Assembly (NCBI GenBank): GCA_016787265.1
Contig: JAEUVF010000010.1
Span: forward strand, 159,591 to 223,590
Length of the DNA: 64,000 nucleotides
Reading direction: 5' to 3'
Source of the DNA: Flavipsychrobacter sp.
Lineage (GTDB): Bacteria > Bacteroidota > Bacteroidia > Chitinophagales > Chitinophagaceae
In this document: positions 9,473 through 18,237 of the stretch, piece by piece
How the letters are laid out: each line of letters opens with the position of its first letter
Position numbering within the stretch: the stretch's first letter is position 1
Notes under the pieces: model-generated
Databases searched by the model: none
What the model was told of the DNA's origin: nothing
What the model saw: the letters and a program-made list of their open reading frames with translations, nothing else
Translations under genes and position numbers: made by a program

Positions 9473-11264
9473 TGGCATCCTCATCGGGTTGGTCCGGGGC
9501 AGGTTCCAAAACAGGAACAATTGGATCGCGTTCACCGATTTGTTGTCTCCACATGGCGTAATAGAGTCCTTTTTGTTCCAGTAATTCCTGGTGTTTGCCT
9601 TTTTCGGTAATCTTTCCTTTTTCCAGCACGAAGATGGTATCGGCATGCATGATCGTAGAAAGCCGGTGAGCAATCAGGATGGTCATCTGTTTATTGGTGG
9701 CAGAAATCTCCCGGATGGTGTCTGTTATTTCTTCTTCGGTGATGGAATCAAGGGCTGAAGTAGCTTCATCAAAGATCAGTAATCGTGGTTCACGTAATAG
9801 GGCCCGGGCGATGGCTAGTCTTTGTTTTTCTCCCCCTGAAACGCGTTTACCACCTTCCCCGAGGACAGTATCAAGGCCTTTAGGCGAATTGGTAACCAGG
9901 TTGAGGCAGGAAGCTTTTTGCATTGCGTCATAGATTTGCTGATCAGTGGCATCCGGTTTTACAAAGAGCATATTATCCCGGATAGTACCTGAAAACATCT
10001 GGGTTTCCTGTGTCACAAAACCCAGTTGACGGCGAACCCGGTTGTAACGGAGTTGCCTGACCGAAATTCCATCAATCCGGATATCTCCTTCAACGGGGGA
10101 GTGGAGGCCAACCAATAGTTTTACCAGGGTGGATTTACCGGAACCAGATGGTCCCACAAAAGCAATTGTTTGACCAAGCCCTACTTTAAAACTGATATCA
10201 TCCACCGCTTTTTGAGTTGCATTCCTGTGTCGGAAGCTGACGCGGTCAAACTCAAGTTCTTCAATAGCCTGAATATCGATTGGTTCTTCGGGGCGGTATT
10301 CAGGCTCTTTCATCATGAGTTGGTTGAATACCTGAAGGGAGGCTTCTGCTTCCCGGTATTGAAGGATAATATTGCCCAGGTCCTGCAAAGGCCCGATGAT
10401 GGCGGTGGAAATAAACTGCATCGAAATCAGTTCTCCGGTAGTTAATACATTCCGGAAGATGAGCCAGAGCAGGATGAACAGAATGGATTGTTTGAGCAGG
10501 TTCAGCGTGGTTCCCTGGAAAAAGGAGAGGGTACGCACTTTCCTGTTCTTCATCATTTCGAGGTCAAAGATCTTTTGTGTTTTATCGCGCAGGCGTCTGA
10601 TCTCTGAGTAGGTTAGCCCAAGGCTTTTAACCAGTTCAATATTACGGATGGATTCAGTGATACTGCCACTCATGATATTGGTCTGGCGAACCACCTGGCG
10701 CTGGATCATTTTAATTTTTCGGCTAAGCAGAGAAGTTAGTCCGCCCAGCAACAGCACCCCGATTAAGAATACCGGTATCAGCGCCCAGTGTTTGGTGATG
10801 GCATACCAGATAAGAAATCCCATTCCAACAAGGGTTGAAAACAGGATATTGATGAAGGAGTTGATAAACCGTTCTGTGTCAGTGCGTACTTTCTGCAGCT
10901 TGGAAAGGGTTTCTCCACTGCTTTGGTCTTCAAATCCTTCGTAGGGAAGGCGAAGGGTTTGGCGAAGGCCATCATTAAAGATTTGCATGCCGAACTTCTG
11001 CACTACCAGGCGCACCACAAAGTCTTTAAAGGTTGAAGCAATACGGGCTAAAAGGGCAACCCCGATGGCCAGCAGGAGTAACCAGATTACCCCGTTGGTT
11101 CTTTCCTTTTCAGAGAGATTCTCCGGGTTAAGTGCATAGGTGTCTATGACTTTTCCAAAGATAACCGGATCGTAGAGGGCGAGTACCTGTGCCAGTGCTG
11201 CCAGCCCGAGTGCTAAAAAGACCCAACCCCGGTAGGGTTGGAGATACTTCCATAAAATTCTCAT
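9441..11264 (-). CDS. ABC transporter, fused permease and ATPase (exporter type)
   Basis: A 607-residue half-transporter. The N-terminal six-helix domain (about 1-320) is followed by an ATPase with Walker A GPSGSGKST (near residue 375), signature VSGGEKQR, Walker B LLIFDEATSALD (near 495) and switch His in AHRLSTI. It belongs to the MsbA/multidrug exporter group and should act as a dimer in the inner membrane; the substrate (lipid or drug) is not evident. Its ATG comes 1 bp after the stop of the dipeptidase gene, so the two are likely translated from one mRNA. Its 3' end overlaps the E1 gene tail-to-tail. Confidence 0.93.
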   Translation of the reverse strand: MRILWKYLQPYRGWVFLALGLAALAQVLALYDPVIFGKVIDTYALNPENLSEKERTNGVIWLLLLAIGVALLARIASTFKDFVVRLVVQKFGMQIFNDGLRQTLRLPYEGFEDQSSGETLSKLQKVRTDTERFINSFINILFSTLVGMGFLIWYAITKHWALIPVFLIGVLLLGGLTSLLSRKIKMIQRQVVRQTNIMSGSITESIRNIELVKSLGLTYSEIRRLRDKTQKIFDLEMMKNRKVRTLSFFQGTTLNLLKQSILFILLWLIFRNVLTTGELISMQFISTAIIGPLQDLGNIILQYREAEASLQVFNQLMMKEPEYRPEEPIDIQAIEELEFDRVSFRHRNATQKAVDDISFKVGLGQTIAFVGPSGSGKSTLVKLLVGLHSPVEGDIRIDGISVRQLRYNRVRRQLGFVTQETQMFSGTIRDNMLFVKPDATDQQIYDAMQKASCLNLVTNSPKGLDTVLGEGGKRVSGGEKQRLAIARALLREPRLLIFDEATSALDSITEEEITDTIREISATNKQMTILIAHRLSTIMHADTIFVLEKGKITEKGKHQELLEQKGLYYAMWRQQIGERDPIVPVLEPAPDQPDEDAINTATDDPLL

Positions 11265-11265
11265 G

Positions 11266-12474
11266 TCATTTACTTACGGCTTTGAAGACACGTATAAAAT
11301 TGCCGCCCAGTATCTTTTTGATATCCTGCCTGCTGTAGCCACGCACCAGCAATGCAGAGGTGATATTCGGCATATCTTCCACACCATCCAGATCCTGGGG
11401 AGCGAGTTCAATGCCATCAAAATCAGAGCCAATTCCGACATGCTCTACTCCAATCATTCGAACCACATAATCCAGGTGATCCAGTAGTACATTCATAGAA
11501 GGCCGGAGTGCTTCCGCTTCTTCGGGAAACCGCTTACTAAGGTAGCTGTCAATTTCATCGGCAGCCAGTTTTTGTTGAAGCAGGGAATCAACAATGAATT
11601 GGTGTTTACTTAGAAAGCCGGCTTTGTTGCGGTTATAGCTGCTATCCAGAAATCCAGCGTAAAAATTCAGGAAGATGACACCACCATTTTTTCCAATAGC
11701 ACGAATTTGATCGTCCCTGAGATTGCGGGGAACAGGGCAAAGCGCATATACGCAACTGTGAGAAACGATCACTGGCCTGGTGGAGGTGGCGATTGCATCG
11801 TTGAAGGTTTGTTCACCTACATGACTTAGGTCTATCATCATGCCCAGTTCGTTCATTCTGCGAACCACCTGTCTTCCGAAATCATTGAGTCCTTTTTTTT
11901 CAATGTTTGTTGGTTGTTGCCGGTCGTAATATGTTTCATCCCAGGCGGAACTTGCCCAGGAAGTGGAGTTATTCCAGGTAAGTGTAAGGTACCTGGCTCC
12001 CCTTTTATAAAGGCTGTCGAGATATTCCAATTTGTCTTCTATCATATGACCCCCTTCCACCCCTTTCATCGCACCCAGTTTTTTCTTCCTGACTGCCATT
12101 CGGAGGTCTGTGGGAGAATTGACCAGCATCATCTTACCTGGGTTGCGGGCTACAATTGCATCCAGTGAATCAATTTCCCTTAGGGCGTGTGCAAAGGCCG
12201 CGCCTTTACCAAATCGCTCGTCGCAGAAAATCGAAAAGATTTGTATATCAATGCCTCCTCTTCGAAAACGTTCAAGATCACTGTGGGTTTTACCGCTCAG
12301 GTCCTCTTCAATATTTAAACCTTTCAGGGTTGCACTGGAGAGTACATCATTATGAGTATCTATCACGATACTTTTCTCATGCAGGTTTTTTTGCGCACTC
12401 AGCGGAAATGAACAGGTGATCAGGACTGCACAGGTAAATAAAAAGCGTAAGAAGCTGATATATAAAGGCTGCAT
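11266..12474 (-). CDS. Membrane dipeptidase (M19, renal dipeptidase family)
   Basis: A 402-residue protein with a signal peptide (about 1-27, ending SFPLSAQ). The M19 zinc motif HND is at residues 41-43 (VIDTHNDVL). Further family marks are EGGHMIED, MIDLSHVGEQTF, VIVSHSCVYALC and GIGSDFDG, which carry the other metal ligands. The family hydrolyses dipeptides, including D-residue dipeptides, through a binuclear zinc site. The signal peptide places it in the periplasm. It is the first gene of a two-gene minus-strand unit with the ABC exporter. Confidence 0.92.
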   Translation of the reverse strand: MQPLYISFLRFLFTCAVLITCSFPLSAQKNLHEKSIVIDTHNDVLSSATLKGLNIEEDLSGKTHSDLERFRRGGIDIQIFSIFCDERFGKGAAFAHALREIDSLDAIVARNPGKMMLVNSPTDLRMAVRKKKLGAMKGVEGGHMIEDKLEYLDSLYKRGARYLTLTWNNSTSWASSAWDETYYDRQQPTNIEKKGLNDFGRQVVRRMNELGMMIDLSHVGEQTFNDAIATSTRPVIVSHSCVYALCPVPRNLRDDQIRAIGKNGGVIFLNFYAGFLDSSYNRNKAGFLSKHQFIVDSLLQQKLAADEIDSYLSKRFPEEAEALRPSMNVLLDHLDYVVRMIGVEHVGIGSDFDGIELAPQDLDGVEDMPNITSALLVRGYSRQDIKKILGGNFIRVFKAVSK

Positions 12475-12611
12475 ATGGCAATTATACCTTTAATATACCA
12501 ATTCCGCGGGATGGAACGGTTTAAAGCATGGATAAAACTCATTAGGTAACCTGACCTGAGTCAGTAAAACTGAAAGTTTACAAGGTTAATTTCACACTTC
12601 AAACATAGTAT

Positions 12612-12821
12612 ATGAAAAAGAACATGAGCGGAACTGACCGTCTTATCCGCGTAATGGTAGCTATCGTTTTGGGTTATCTTTATTTTTCCGGTACGGTAAC
12701 CGGTACACTGGGGTTGATCCTTGCAATTGTAGGAGGTGTATTTATCCTTACCAGCCTGGTAGGATTTTGCCCACTGTATACCCTGCTTGGATTAAATACC
12801 TGTCATACCAAGAAGGCCTGA
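12612..12821 (+). CDS. DUF2892 small membrane protein
   Basis: A 69-residue protein with two hydrophobic helices. It shows the DUF2892 pattern: NMSGTDRLIRVMVA at the start and a GFCPLYTLLGLNTC end with two cysteines. In some bacteria the domain is fused to rhodanese (YgaP); here it stands alone. The function is unknown. It is monocistronic, with an A-rich leader (AACATAGTAT) before the ATG as is usual in Bacteroidota. Confidence 0.85.
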   Translation: MKKNMSGTDRLIRVMVAIVLGYLYFSGTVTGTLGLILAIVGGVFILTSLVGFCPLYTLLGLNTCHTKKA

Positions 12822-12824
12822 TTT

Positions 12825-13364
12825 TTATTCGGAGCTTTTGTCGCCAATGAACCAGTCTTCTTTGTTTCTGAAAAGAACATTGAAAGTAGTCAGGGTGCCA
12901 TAGATCCGGGTCACATATTGCTGCAGGTTGATTTTCTCTTCATCGGTCAGCACTTTATGGGCGTTGATCTGTTGTTCCATTACCCTTAGCCGATCGCGCA
13001 ACATGACTATTTTATGGAAGAACACTTCGATGGGTACTTCCTTGGCCTTGAGGGTTGTGTCACCTGGCTGGAGGATCATCGTACCATTTTTCCAGCGGTC
13101 ACCAAGAGGAACAACCTCACTAACGCCGTTCCATAAGCGAAGAATTTTCAAAAGCGATTTTTCAATTTCGGAATGTGTTTCTATTTCTTCGGAAACATTT
13201 TCCGGAATAATTTCTTCCAGCCGGTCATCCGTTTTATCAATTTCTTTTATCCCATGGTGAATAAAGGAGATGAGGTAGGTGGCATATCTCAGGCCTACGA
13301 TCACTCCCGGGCCGAATTGTGTATGTTGCAGTCGGGTTCCTATTCCCAGTACAAGTTGTTCCAT
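12825..13364 (-). CDS. Conserved hypothetical protein
   Basis: 179 residues, no signal or membrane segment. The N-terminal 45 residues (GIGTRLQHTQFGPGVIVGLRYATYLISFI) resemble the small beta-barrel seen at the C-terminus of UvrD-like helicases ('H-x-x-F-G-x-G-x-V'). The remainder is charged and probably helical, with coiled-coil-like stretches (about 125-160). I do not recognise a named family. It ends 3 bp from the convergent DUF2892 gene and starts 6 bp after the serine hydrolase stop, so it shares that transcript. Confidence 0.65.
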   Translation of the reverse strand: MEQLVLGIGTRLQHTQFGPGVIVGLRYATYLISFIHHGIKEIDKTDDRLEEIIPENVSEEIETHSEIEKSLLKILRLWNGVSEVVPLGDRWKNGTMILQPGDTTLKAKEVPIEVFFHKIVMLRDRLRVMEQQINAHKVLTDEEKINLQQYVTRIYGTLTTFNVLFRNKEDWFIGDKSSE

Positions 13365-13370
13365 TTGTAT

Positions 13371-14897
13371 CTATTGTTTAAAGAATTCGTAGGAGGTAAA
13401 TTCAACGAAGTCAGAAACCGTTATGGTAACTGATTTTACTTTGCCTTCACTGATCGTAAATGGCCATACTTTATTCCCAAAGAGGGGATCGTTGAAGCTA
13501 GCAAAGAATCGGTTACCGCCAAGTGATCCCAGTGTTGCAAAACGGCCCGGGTGATGTTCAAAGCGGGCAACCAGCTGCCCTTTTTCGAGCTGCAGGTTCA
13601 TTTTCCCGTAAATATCATGCTGATAGGTTCCGGCAAACGCTGAGAGTGGTAGCTGAGGTGTAAGCTTTAATGCGATTGAATCCCGTTTTTCCTTCAACAA
13701 AGTTGCTGCTCTCTTTTCGTGTTCTTCCTGTTGCTGTAAAGCCATTGCATTGTAATCCCGGAAGGGGAGACCCAGGCAGGCATCCACCAGCTCCCATTTC
13801 ATCGCTTCAAAAAAACCGTTGGCATCGGTATTGGTTAAAACCACGATCCCGATTTTTTCTTCCGGAATCAGTGTAAAGCTGGTAACAAAACCATTTACAC
13901 CGCCGGTGTGTTCCACCAGTTTTCTGCCTTCATAGGATTGCAGGAGCCATCCCAATCCATACAAATAAAAATGTGCCCGGTTAAAGGGATGTCCGCCACT
14001 ACCCAGAATGGAATGAGGTTCCATTGGAGTCTGTACTGCGGAAGCGGAAAGAATTCGTTTGCCGTTGAGTTCACCCAGGTTTAAAAGTGTTTGTGCCCAG
14101 AGCCCCATATCATAGGCACTGGAAGCAATAGCTCCGGCAGGTGCCATATTATCAAGATTTCCATAAGCAACTTTTTTCAGGACTCCTTCCGAAACAGTAT
14201 GTGCAGCTGCGATATTCATCGCTTTCGTATACTGGTTGGAGTTAGCGATAGAGTTTTTCATCCCGATGGGTTGGAAAAACTGGCTGTTCACAAATTCTGC
14301 AAATGTCTGGCCACTTGCTTTTTGGATAATTTCCCCTGCGATGGCAAATCCTGCATTGGTATAACCCCAGCGGGATCGAAAACCGTACATAGGTTTAACC
14401 AGGCCAAATTTCTGCTTCACTTCTTCATAGCTGAGATCGGAATCAAAATACATGAAATCACCCTGGAAGGTTTCATAACCCATACGGTGACTCACAAGAT
14501 CACGAATGGTTAGTTCTTTGGTAACCCAGGTATCATAGACCTGGAAATCGGGAATCCATTTTTTTACTTTATCGTCGAGTGAAAGTTTGCCCTGCGATTC
14601 CAGCATAGCGAGGGCTGTTCCGGTAAAAGCCTTTGTATTGCTGCCAATTCCAAAAAGCGTGTGTTCATCAACGGTAGCATTGCTTCCTGTTGCTTTCACT
14701 CCATATCCTTTTACTACCAGCCACTCACCATTTTTAACCACAGCAATAGATACACCTGGTATCTGCCAGGCTTTCATGGCTTTCTGAACATAGGTGTCGA
14801 GGCTGTCTTTCAGGAAACTGCGGGAAGAAGATTGTGCAACCGAATGGCTGAACGGCAGCAGACAGGATGCAAGAAACGCAAAAACGAATCGGCGCAT
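13371..14897 (-). CDS. Serine hydrolase (class C beta-lactamase / PBP4* family)
   Basis: A 508-residue protein with a signal peptide (about 1-22, SHSVAQ). The active-site motifs are SNTK at 86-89, YTN at 179-181 and HTGG near residue 340. The C-terminal ~100 residues form a small beta-domain like DUF3471 (LSAFAGTYQHDIYGKMNLQLEKG). Such proteins are usually D-aminopeptidases, esterases or peptidoglycan-related hydrolases rather than true beta-lactamases. It acts in the periplasm. It is likely the first gene of a short unit with the downstream hypothetical gene. Confidence 0.9.
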   Translation of the reverse strand: MRRFVFAFLASCLLPFSHSVAQSSSRSFLKDSLDTYVQKAMKAWQIPGVSIAVVKNGEWLVVKGYGVKATGSNATVDEHTLFGIGSNTKAFTGTALAMLESQGKLSLDDKVKKWIPDFQVYDTWVTKELTIRDLVSHRMGYETFQGDFMYFDSDLSYEEVKQKFGLVKPMYGFRSRWGYTNAGFAIAGEIIQKASGQTFAEFVNSQFFQPIGMKNSIANSNQYTKAMNIAAAHTVSEGVLKKVAYGNLDNMAPAGAIASSAYDMGLWAQTLLNLGELNGKRILSASAVQTPMEPHSILGSGGHPFNRAHFYLYGLGWLLQSYEGRKLVEHTGGVNGFVTSFTLIPEEKIGIVVLTNTDANGFFEAMKWELVDACLGLPFRDYNAMALQQQEEHEKRAATLLKEKRDSIALKLTPQLPLSAFAGTYQHDIYGKMNLQLEKGQLVARFEHHPGRFATLGSLGGNRFFASFNDPLFGNKVWPFTISEGKVKSVTITVSDFVEFTSYEFFKQ

Positions 14898-14929
14898 GGG
14901 AATTTATTTTCAACCTAAAAATAGACGTA

Positions 14930-15703
14930 TTATTCCCACCAGTTATCTTCTTTTCTGCCAGAAATTTTTCCACCCATAGCACGAATCCGTTTGTATTGTT
15001 CTCCGGCTTTCTTCATGTAGTCGAGTAATTCATATTCGGAGGCTGATACTACAGCTTCATAAGGCGGGGCATAGTAGCGGTAGAAAGTGTCCAGGTCGGG
15101 GCCTGTGAGGCCGGTTATCTTGATAATTTTAGCACGTGAAAAACGGTAGGCTACATACTTGTCCTGTTCTTCAGTCAGCAGACGATCCTGGAAAGCAGCC
15201 ATACTCCGGTTTCGCCGGAAACGGAACATGTTGATGAGTTCATTGATATCAAGACCAACACCAAAGTTGCCGGAGGCGGGGTTAGCGGATGAGAGGGCAA
15301 GGCCGGGCTTTTTGAAGTCAAACACTTTTGCATAATCCTGCCGGTTCTGCATACTATCGATGCGGTAATCTTTGGGCATCACCCTGATTTCACGAAGGGT
15401 AGTGACATTGACATGAAGCGAGATATCAAATTGGGAGAGCGACTGAATATTGCTGACAGCATATTTCGGGGTGGCTTTTCCCAGGTAAGAGAAATAGATG
15501 GAGTCTTTTTCGCTGACAATGATACTATAGCGGCCGGAAGAATCTGTTACGGTTCCTTTCCCATTACTGGTCAGCACGCTAACTGACCCCATTGGAAAAA
15601 GCTTGTTCATTTCATAAACAGTGCCGCTTACACGCACCTGGGCCTGCAGCACATTTGCCAGGAGCAGGCAAAGCAATACTAGTATAGAACCGTACCAATT
15701 CAT
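14930..15703 (-). CDS. Carboxypeptidase-like regulatory domain protein
   Basis: 257 residues with a signal peptide (about 1-21, LLANVLQAQ). A CarboxypepD_reg-like/DUF4480-type beta-sandwich (about 24-100: VRVSGTVYEMNKLFPMGSV) follows. The C-terminal part is charged and has no recognised domain. The domain normally precedes TonB receptors, but here no barrel follows and the length is complete. Single-domain proteins of this kind are common in Bacteroidota envelopes and have no assigned role. Confidence 0.75.
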   Translation of the reverse strand: MNWYGSILVLLCLLLANVLQAQVRVSGTVYEMNKLFPMGSVSVLTSNGKGTVTDSSGRYSIIVSEKDSIYFSYLGKATPKYAVSNIQSLSQFDISLHVNVTTLREIRVMPKDYRIDSMQNRQDYAKVFDFKKPGLALSSANPASGNFGVGLDINELINMFRFRRNRSMAAFQDRLLTEEQDKYVAYRFSRAKIIKITGLTGPDLDTFYRYYAPPYEAVVSASEYELLDYMKKAGEQYKRIRAMGGKISGRKEDNWWE

Positions 15704-15742
15704 CCAGGGTTACAAGGGTACAACCAAAACCTGAAAATTATA

Positions 15743-16726
15743 TCAGGATGGTTGATTTTTAACGAGTTTACTAAGAACAACCGATTCAATAACAGCTGGG
15801 AAGTGCTGATGTTCGAGTGCGTGAATCCGGTTGGCGAGGGTTTCGGGGGTATCATCCGTTAAAACCGGGCAGGAAACCTGGAAGATAGTACCGCCGTGAT
15901 CGTATTGTTCATCTACATAATGGATCGTAATCCCTGATTCTTTTTCGCCGGCAGCGATGACGGCTTCATGAACAAAATTCCCGTACATGCCTTTGCCACC
16001 GTATTTGGGCAGCAGGGCGGGATGGATATTTATAATGCGGGAGGGATAGGCTTTGATTAAAGCGGGAGGAACTTTCCAGAGGAAGCCAGCCAGTACGATG
16101 AAGTCGATTCCATGTGAGGACAGTTCCGGAAGAAAGCTATCGCCCCGGAAAAAGCGTTCCTTTTCAATAAGGAGGGTAGGAATAGCCACTGCTGCAGCTT
16201 TGTCCAATACACCGGCAGCAGGCTTATTACTAACAACCAGGGCTACCCGTATGTTGGGATGGTTTTGAAAGTGTTCAATGATTTTCTGGGCGTTGGATCC
16301 TGTGCCGGAGGCGAAGATGGCAAGGGAGAAAGGGGACGAAGGGGACGAAGGAGACGAAGGAGACGAAGGAGACAAAGGAGACGAAGGGGACGAAGGAGAC
16401 GGGGGAATGGAAGATGGAGGATTGGAAGACGGTGGAATGGAGGAGGAGGGGGTGTTTGTCATCTTTTGGAAGATTCGGGATAAATAATTCTTGAAAAAGG
16501 GGAACTGGCCAAAGGGAATGCTGACCAGCACTACCATCAGGGGCCATATAAGGGTCATCGTAAGAATATATAAGAAAGTCCAGCCAACCGGGTGCACTTC
16601 CGGCAGTTGTTGCAGGATTTTGCGGCCGACAACACCAGTAAGGCTACCTCCGATGGCAAAGGTGCACAGGATGGCAAGCAACTGCCATTGATTGACCTTC
16701 CACTTCTTCCGGAGTTTTTCAAACAT
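15743..16726 (-). CDS. purN: DUF6787 membrane domain fused to phosphoribosylglycinamide formyltransferase (PurN)
   Basis: 327 residues. Residues 1-90 are a DUF6787-type membrane protein (GGSLTGVVGRKIL, two helices, PFGQFPFFKNY). Residues 91-134 are a Ser/Pro linker encoded by a repeat. Residues 135-327 are complete PurN with FASGTGSNA, NIHPALLPKYGG and DEQYDHGG, which hold the catalytic Asn, His and Asp. PurN transfers a formyl group from 10-formyl-THF to GAR in purine synthesis. In other Bacteroidota I know these as separate proteins. No start codon lies in frame just before PurN; the nearest is the ATG of MTNTPSSS at residue 89. The start at 16726 was chosen over 16756 because MFEKLRKKWKVN is the usual DUF6787 beginning. 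Confidence 0.82.
   Translation of the reverse strand: MFEKLRKKWKVNQWQLLAILCTFAIGGSLTGVVGRKILQQLPEVHPVGWTFLYILTMTLIWPLMVVLVSIPFGQFPFFKNYLSRIFQKMTNTPSSSIPPSSNPPSSIPPSPSSPSSPLSPSSPSSPSSPSSPFSLAIFASGTGSNAQKIIEHFQNHPNIRVALVVSNKPAAGVLDKAAAVAIPTLLIEKERFFRGDSFLPELSSHGIDFIVLAGFLWKVPPALIKAYPSRIINIHPALLPKYGGKGMYGNFVHEAVIAAGEKESGITIHYVDEQYDHGGTIFQVSCPVLTDDTPETLANRIHALEHQHFPAVIESVVLSKLVKNQPS
16324..16451. repeat. Bipartite (GGAGACRAA)n repeat, in-frame copy
   Basis: About eight 9-bp units (GGGGACGAA, GGAGACGAA, GGAGACAAA) are followed by a tail GGGGGAATGGAAGATGGAGG with variants. The same two-part order occurs between genes at 29586-29656 and 34592-34652, always with this sense on the + strand. Here it lies inside an ORF and encodes the Ser/Pro linker between DUF6787 and PurN. 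Confidence 0.85.
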
Positions 16727-16848
16727 GTTGCAAAGAAACTGGAATAACTTGAACAAAAGCGTTTACGAATGGCAAGTAATTACCATTTGAAAAATTGCAC
16801 AATTCGTTGAAAAGCAAGCTCCGCACGGCTAAAAAAAAATTGAAGATG

Positions 16849-16881
16849 TTGATAGATTGTCAATAACGTGTCATATTTTTG
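16849..16881 (+). promoter_or_regulatory. Candidate promoter of the respiratory locus
   Basis: TTG at 16849-16851 and a perfect TAnnTTTG box (TATTTTTG) at 16874-16881, spaced 22 nt, lie 47 bp before the actA start. This is the only good Bacteroidota-type promoter seen between purN and actA and would drive the long act/cox unit. Confidence 0.55.
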
Positions 16882-16927
16882 CCCCCGAATTGAGGCATTT
16901 TAACATTACCAACGATATTTCCAGCTT

Positions 16928-18172
16928 ATGATTCACTATAGATCGATCTTGCAGAGAGTAGCACTCATTCTTTCAGTTTTGACCGTGCTTTGTTTCGATC
17001 AGAGCGTATTTGCACAGGATGGAAAGGCTTTGTTTCAGCAAAACTGTGCCTCCTGTCATGCGGTTCATAAAAATCTTACTGGTCCGGCCCTGGCTGGAAT
17101 CGAGGAGCGTGTTCCCGATAAAAAGTTACTGTATGACTGGATTCGTAACAGTCAGGCAGTATTGCAATCCGGTAACAAATACTTCAATGACCTGTATGTT
17201 ACCTGGAACAAAACAGCGATGAACCTGTTTCCGAATCTGTCGGATGAGGAGATCGCAGCAATGATCACGTATATTAATTCAGTTCCGGATCCTGCTGCTG
17301 CTAAAGCAGATGCAGGTGGTCCGGTACAACAAGCAGCTGAAAGTGATAACTCCCTGATATTCGGCGTGTTAACACTGATTCTGGCGATTATTGTGCTGGT
17401 ATTAATGCAGGTAAACTCTAATCTGAAGCGCCTGAGTGATGAAAAAGAAGGTGTTCCTTCTTATGAGCCGGTACCCTTCTACCGTAATAAAGCCTATATC
17501 GCACTGTTTGCTGTGGTACTCTTTATCGTTGGTGGATATTATACCATTCAGGGTGCTGTAGGACTGGGTCGCTCAAAGGACTATCAGCCTGAACAACCCA
17601 TCTATTATTCCCATAAAGTACATGCGGGTACCAATCAGATCAACTGTCTGTATTGTCATAGTGGTGCCCAGGAAGGTAAGCATGCCAATATCCCTTCTCT
17701 TAATACCTGTATGAATTGTCATATGGCGATCAGTGAATATGCTGGTGAAGCCCTGTATCGCGAAGATGGAACCGAGGTTAACGGAACCGAGGAAATCAAG
17801 AAATTGTACTCTTATACTGGATGGGATCCGGATCAGAAGAAATATGTGAACGAACCCAAGCCAATTGAGTGGGTGAAGATTCACAACCTGCCAGACCATG
17901 TTTATTTCAACCATGCCCAGCACGTAAAAGCGGGTAAGGTTGCCTGTCAGACCTGCCATGGTGATATTCAGAACATGGGTGAAGTATTTCAGTACTCAGA
18001 CCTTAGCATGGGCTGGTGTGTAAACTGTCACAGGGAAACCAAAGTGCAGTTTGAAGACAATAAGTTCTATAGCATTTACGAAAAATTCCACAACGATCTG
18101 AAGAGTGGAAAGATGGATAGTGTAACCGTTGAAAGCATCGGTGGTACCGAGTGTCAGAAATGTCACTATTAA
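16928..18172 (+). CDS. actA: Alternative complex III, multiheme cytochrome c subunit ActA
   Basis: 414 residues with six CxxCH heme motifs. One is in an N-terminal monoheme cytochrome domain (CASCH, residue 40). Five are in the C-terminal pentaheme part (CLYCH 239, CMNCH 261, CQTCH 340, CVNCH 364, CQKCH 409). A signal peptide (about 1-30) and two membrane helices (about 138-160 and 190-212) anchor it to the membrane, facing the periplasm. ActA passes electrons from the quinol-oxidising core to cytochrome c or the oxidase. It heads the operon. The extra N-terminal heme domain is additional to the pentaheme ActA described for Rhodothermus. Confidence 0.95.
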   Translation: MIHYRSILQRVALILSVLTVLCFDQSVFAQDGKALFQQNCASCHAVHKNLTGPALAGIEERVPDKKLLYDWIRNSQAVLQSGNKYFNDLYVTWNKTAMNLFPNLSDEEIAAMITYINSVPDPAAAKADAGGPVQQAAESDNSLIFGVLTLILAIIVLVLMQVNSNLKRLSDEKEGVPSYEPVPFYRNKAYIALFAVVLFIVGGYYTIQGAVGLGRSKDYQPEQPIYYSHKVHAGTNQINCLYCHSGAQEGKHANIPSLNTCMNCHMAISEYAGEALYREDGTEVNGTEEIKKLYSYTGWDPDQKKYVNEPKPIEWVKIHNLPDHVYFNHAQHVKAGKVACQTCHGDIQNMGEVFQYSDLSMGWCVNCHRETKVQFEDNKFYSIYEKFHNDLKSGKMDSVTVESIGGTECQKCHY

Positions 18173-18237
18173 TAGAATAGCATCTCAATAAACCATTTTT
18201 TATCACCAAAATCAGCACCCCTTCCGGGGTTTGGTAT

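Noticed and set aside
13371..14897. Serine hydrolase as an antibiotic-resistance beta-lactamase
   Set aside because: SxxK, YxN and HTGG motifs are shared with many esterases and peptidases; length and C-terminal extra domain fit the PBP4*-like group.
16259..16487. Arg/Gly-rich and Asp/Gly-rich ORFs on the + strand over the purN linker
   Set aside because: They are translations of the simple repeat in other frames, without start signals or conserved ends.
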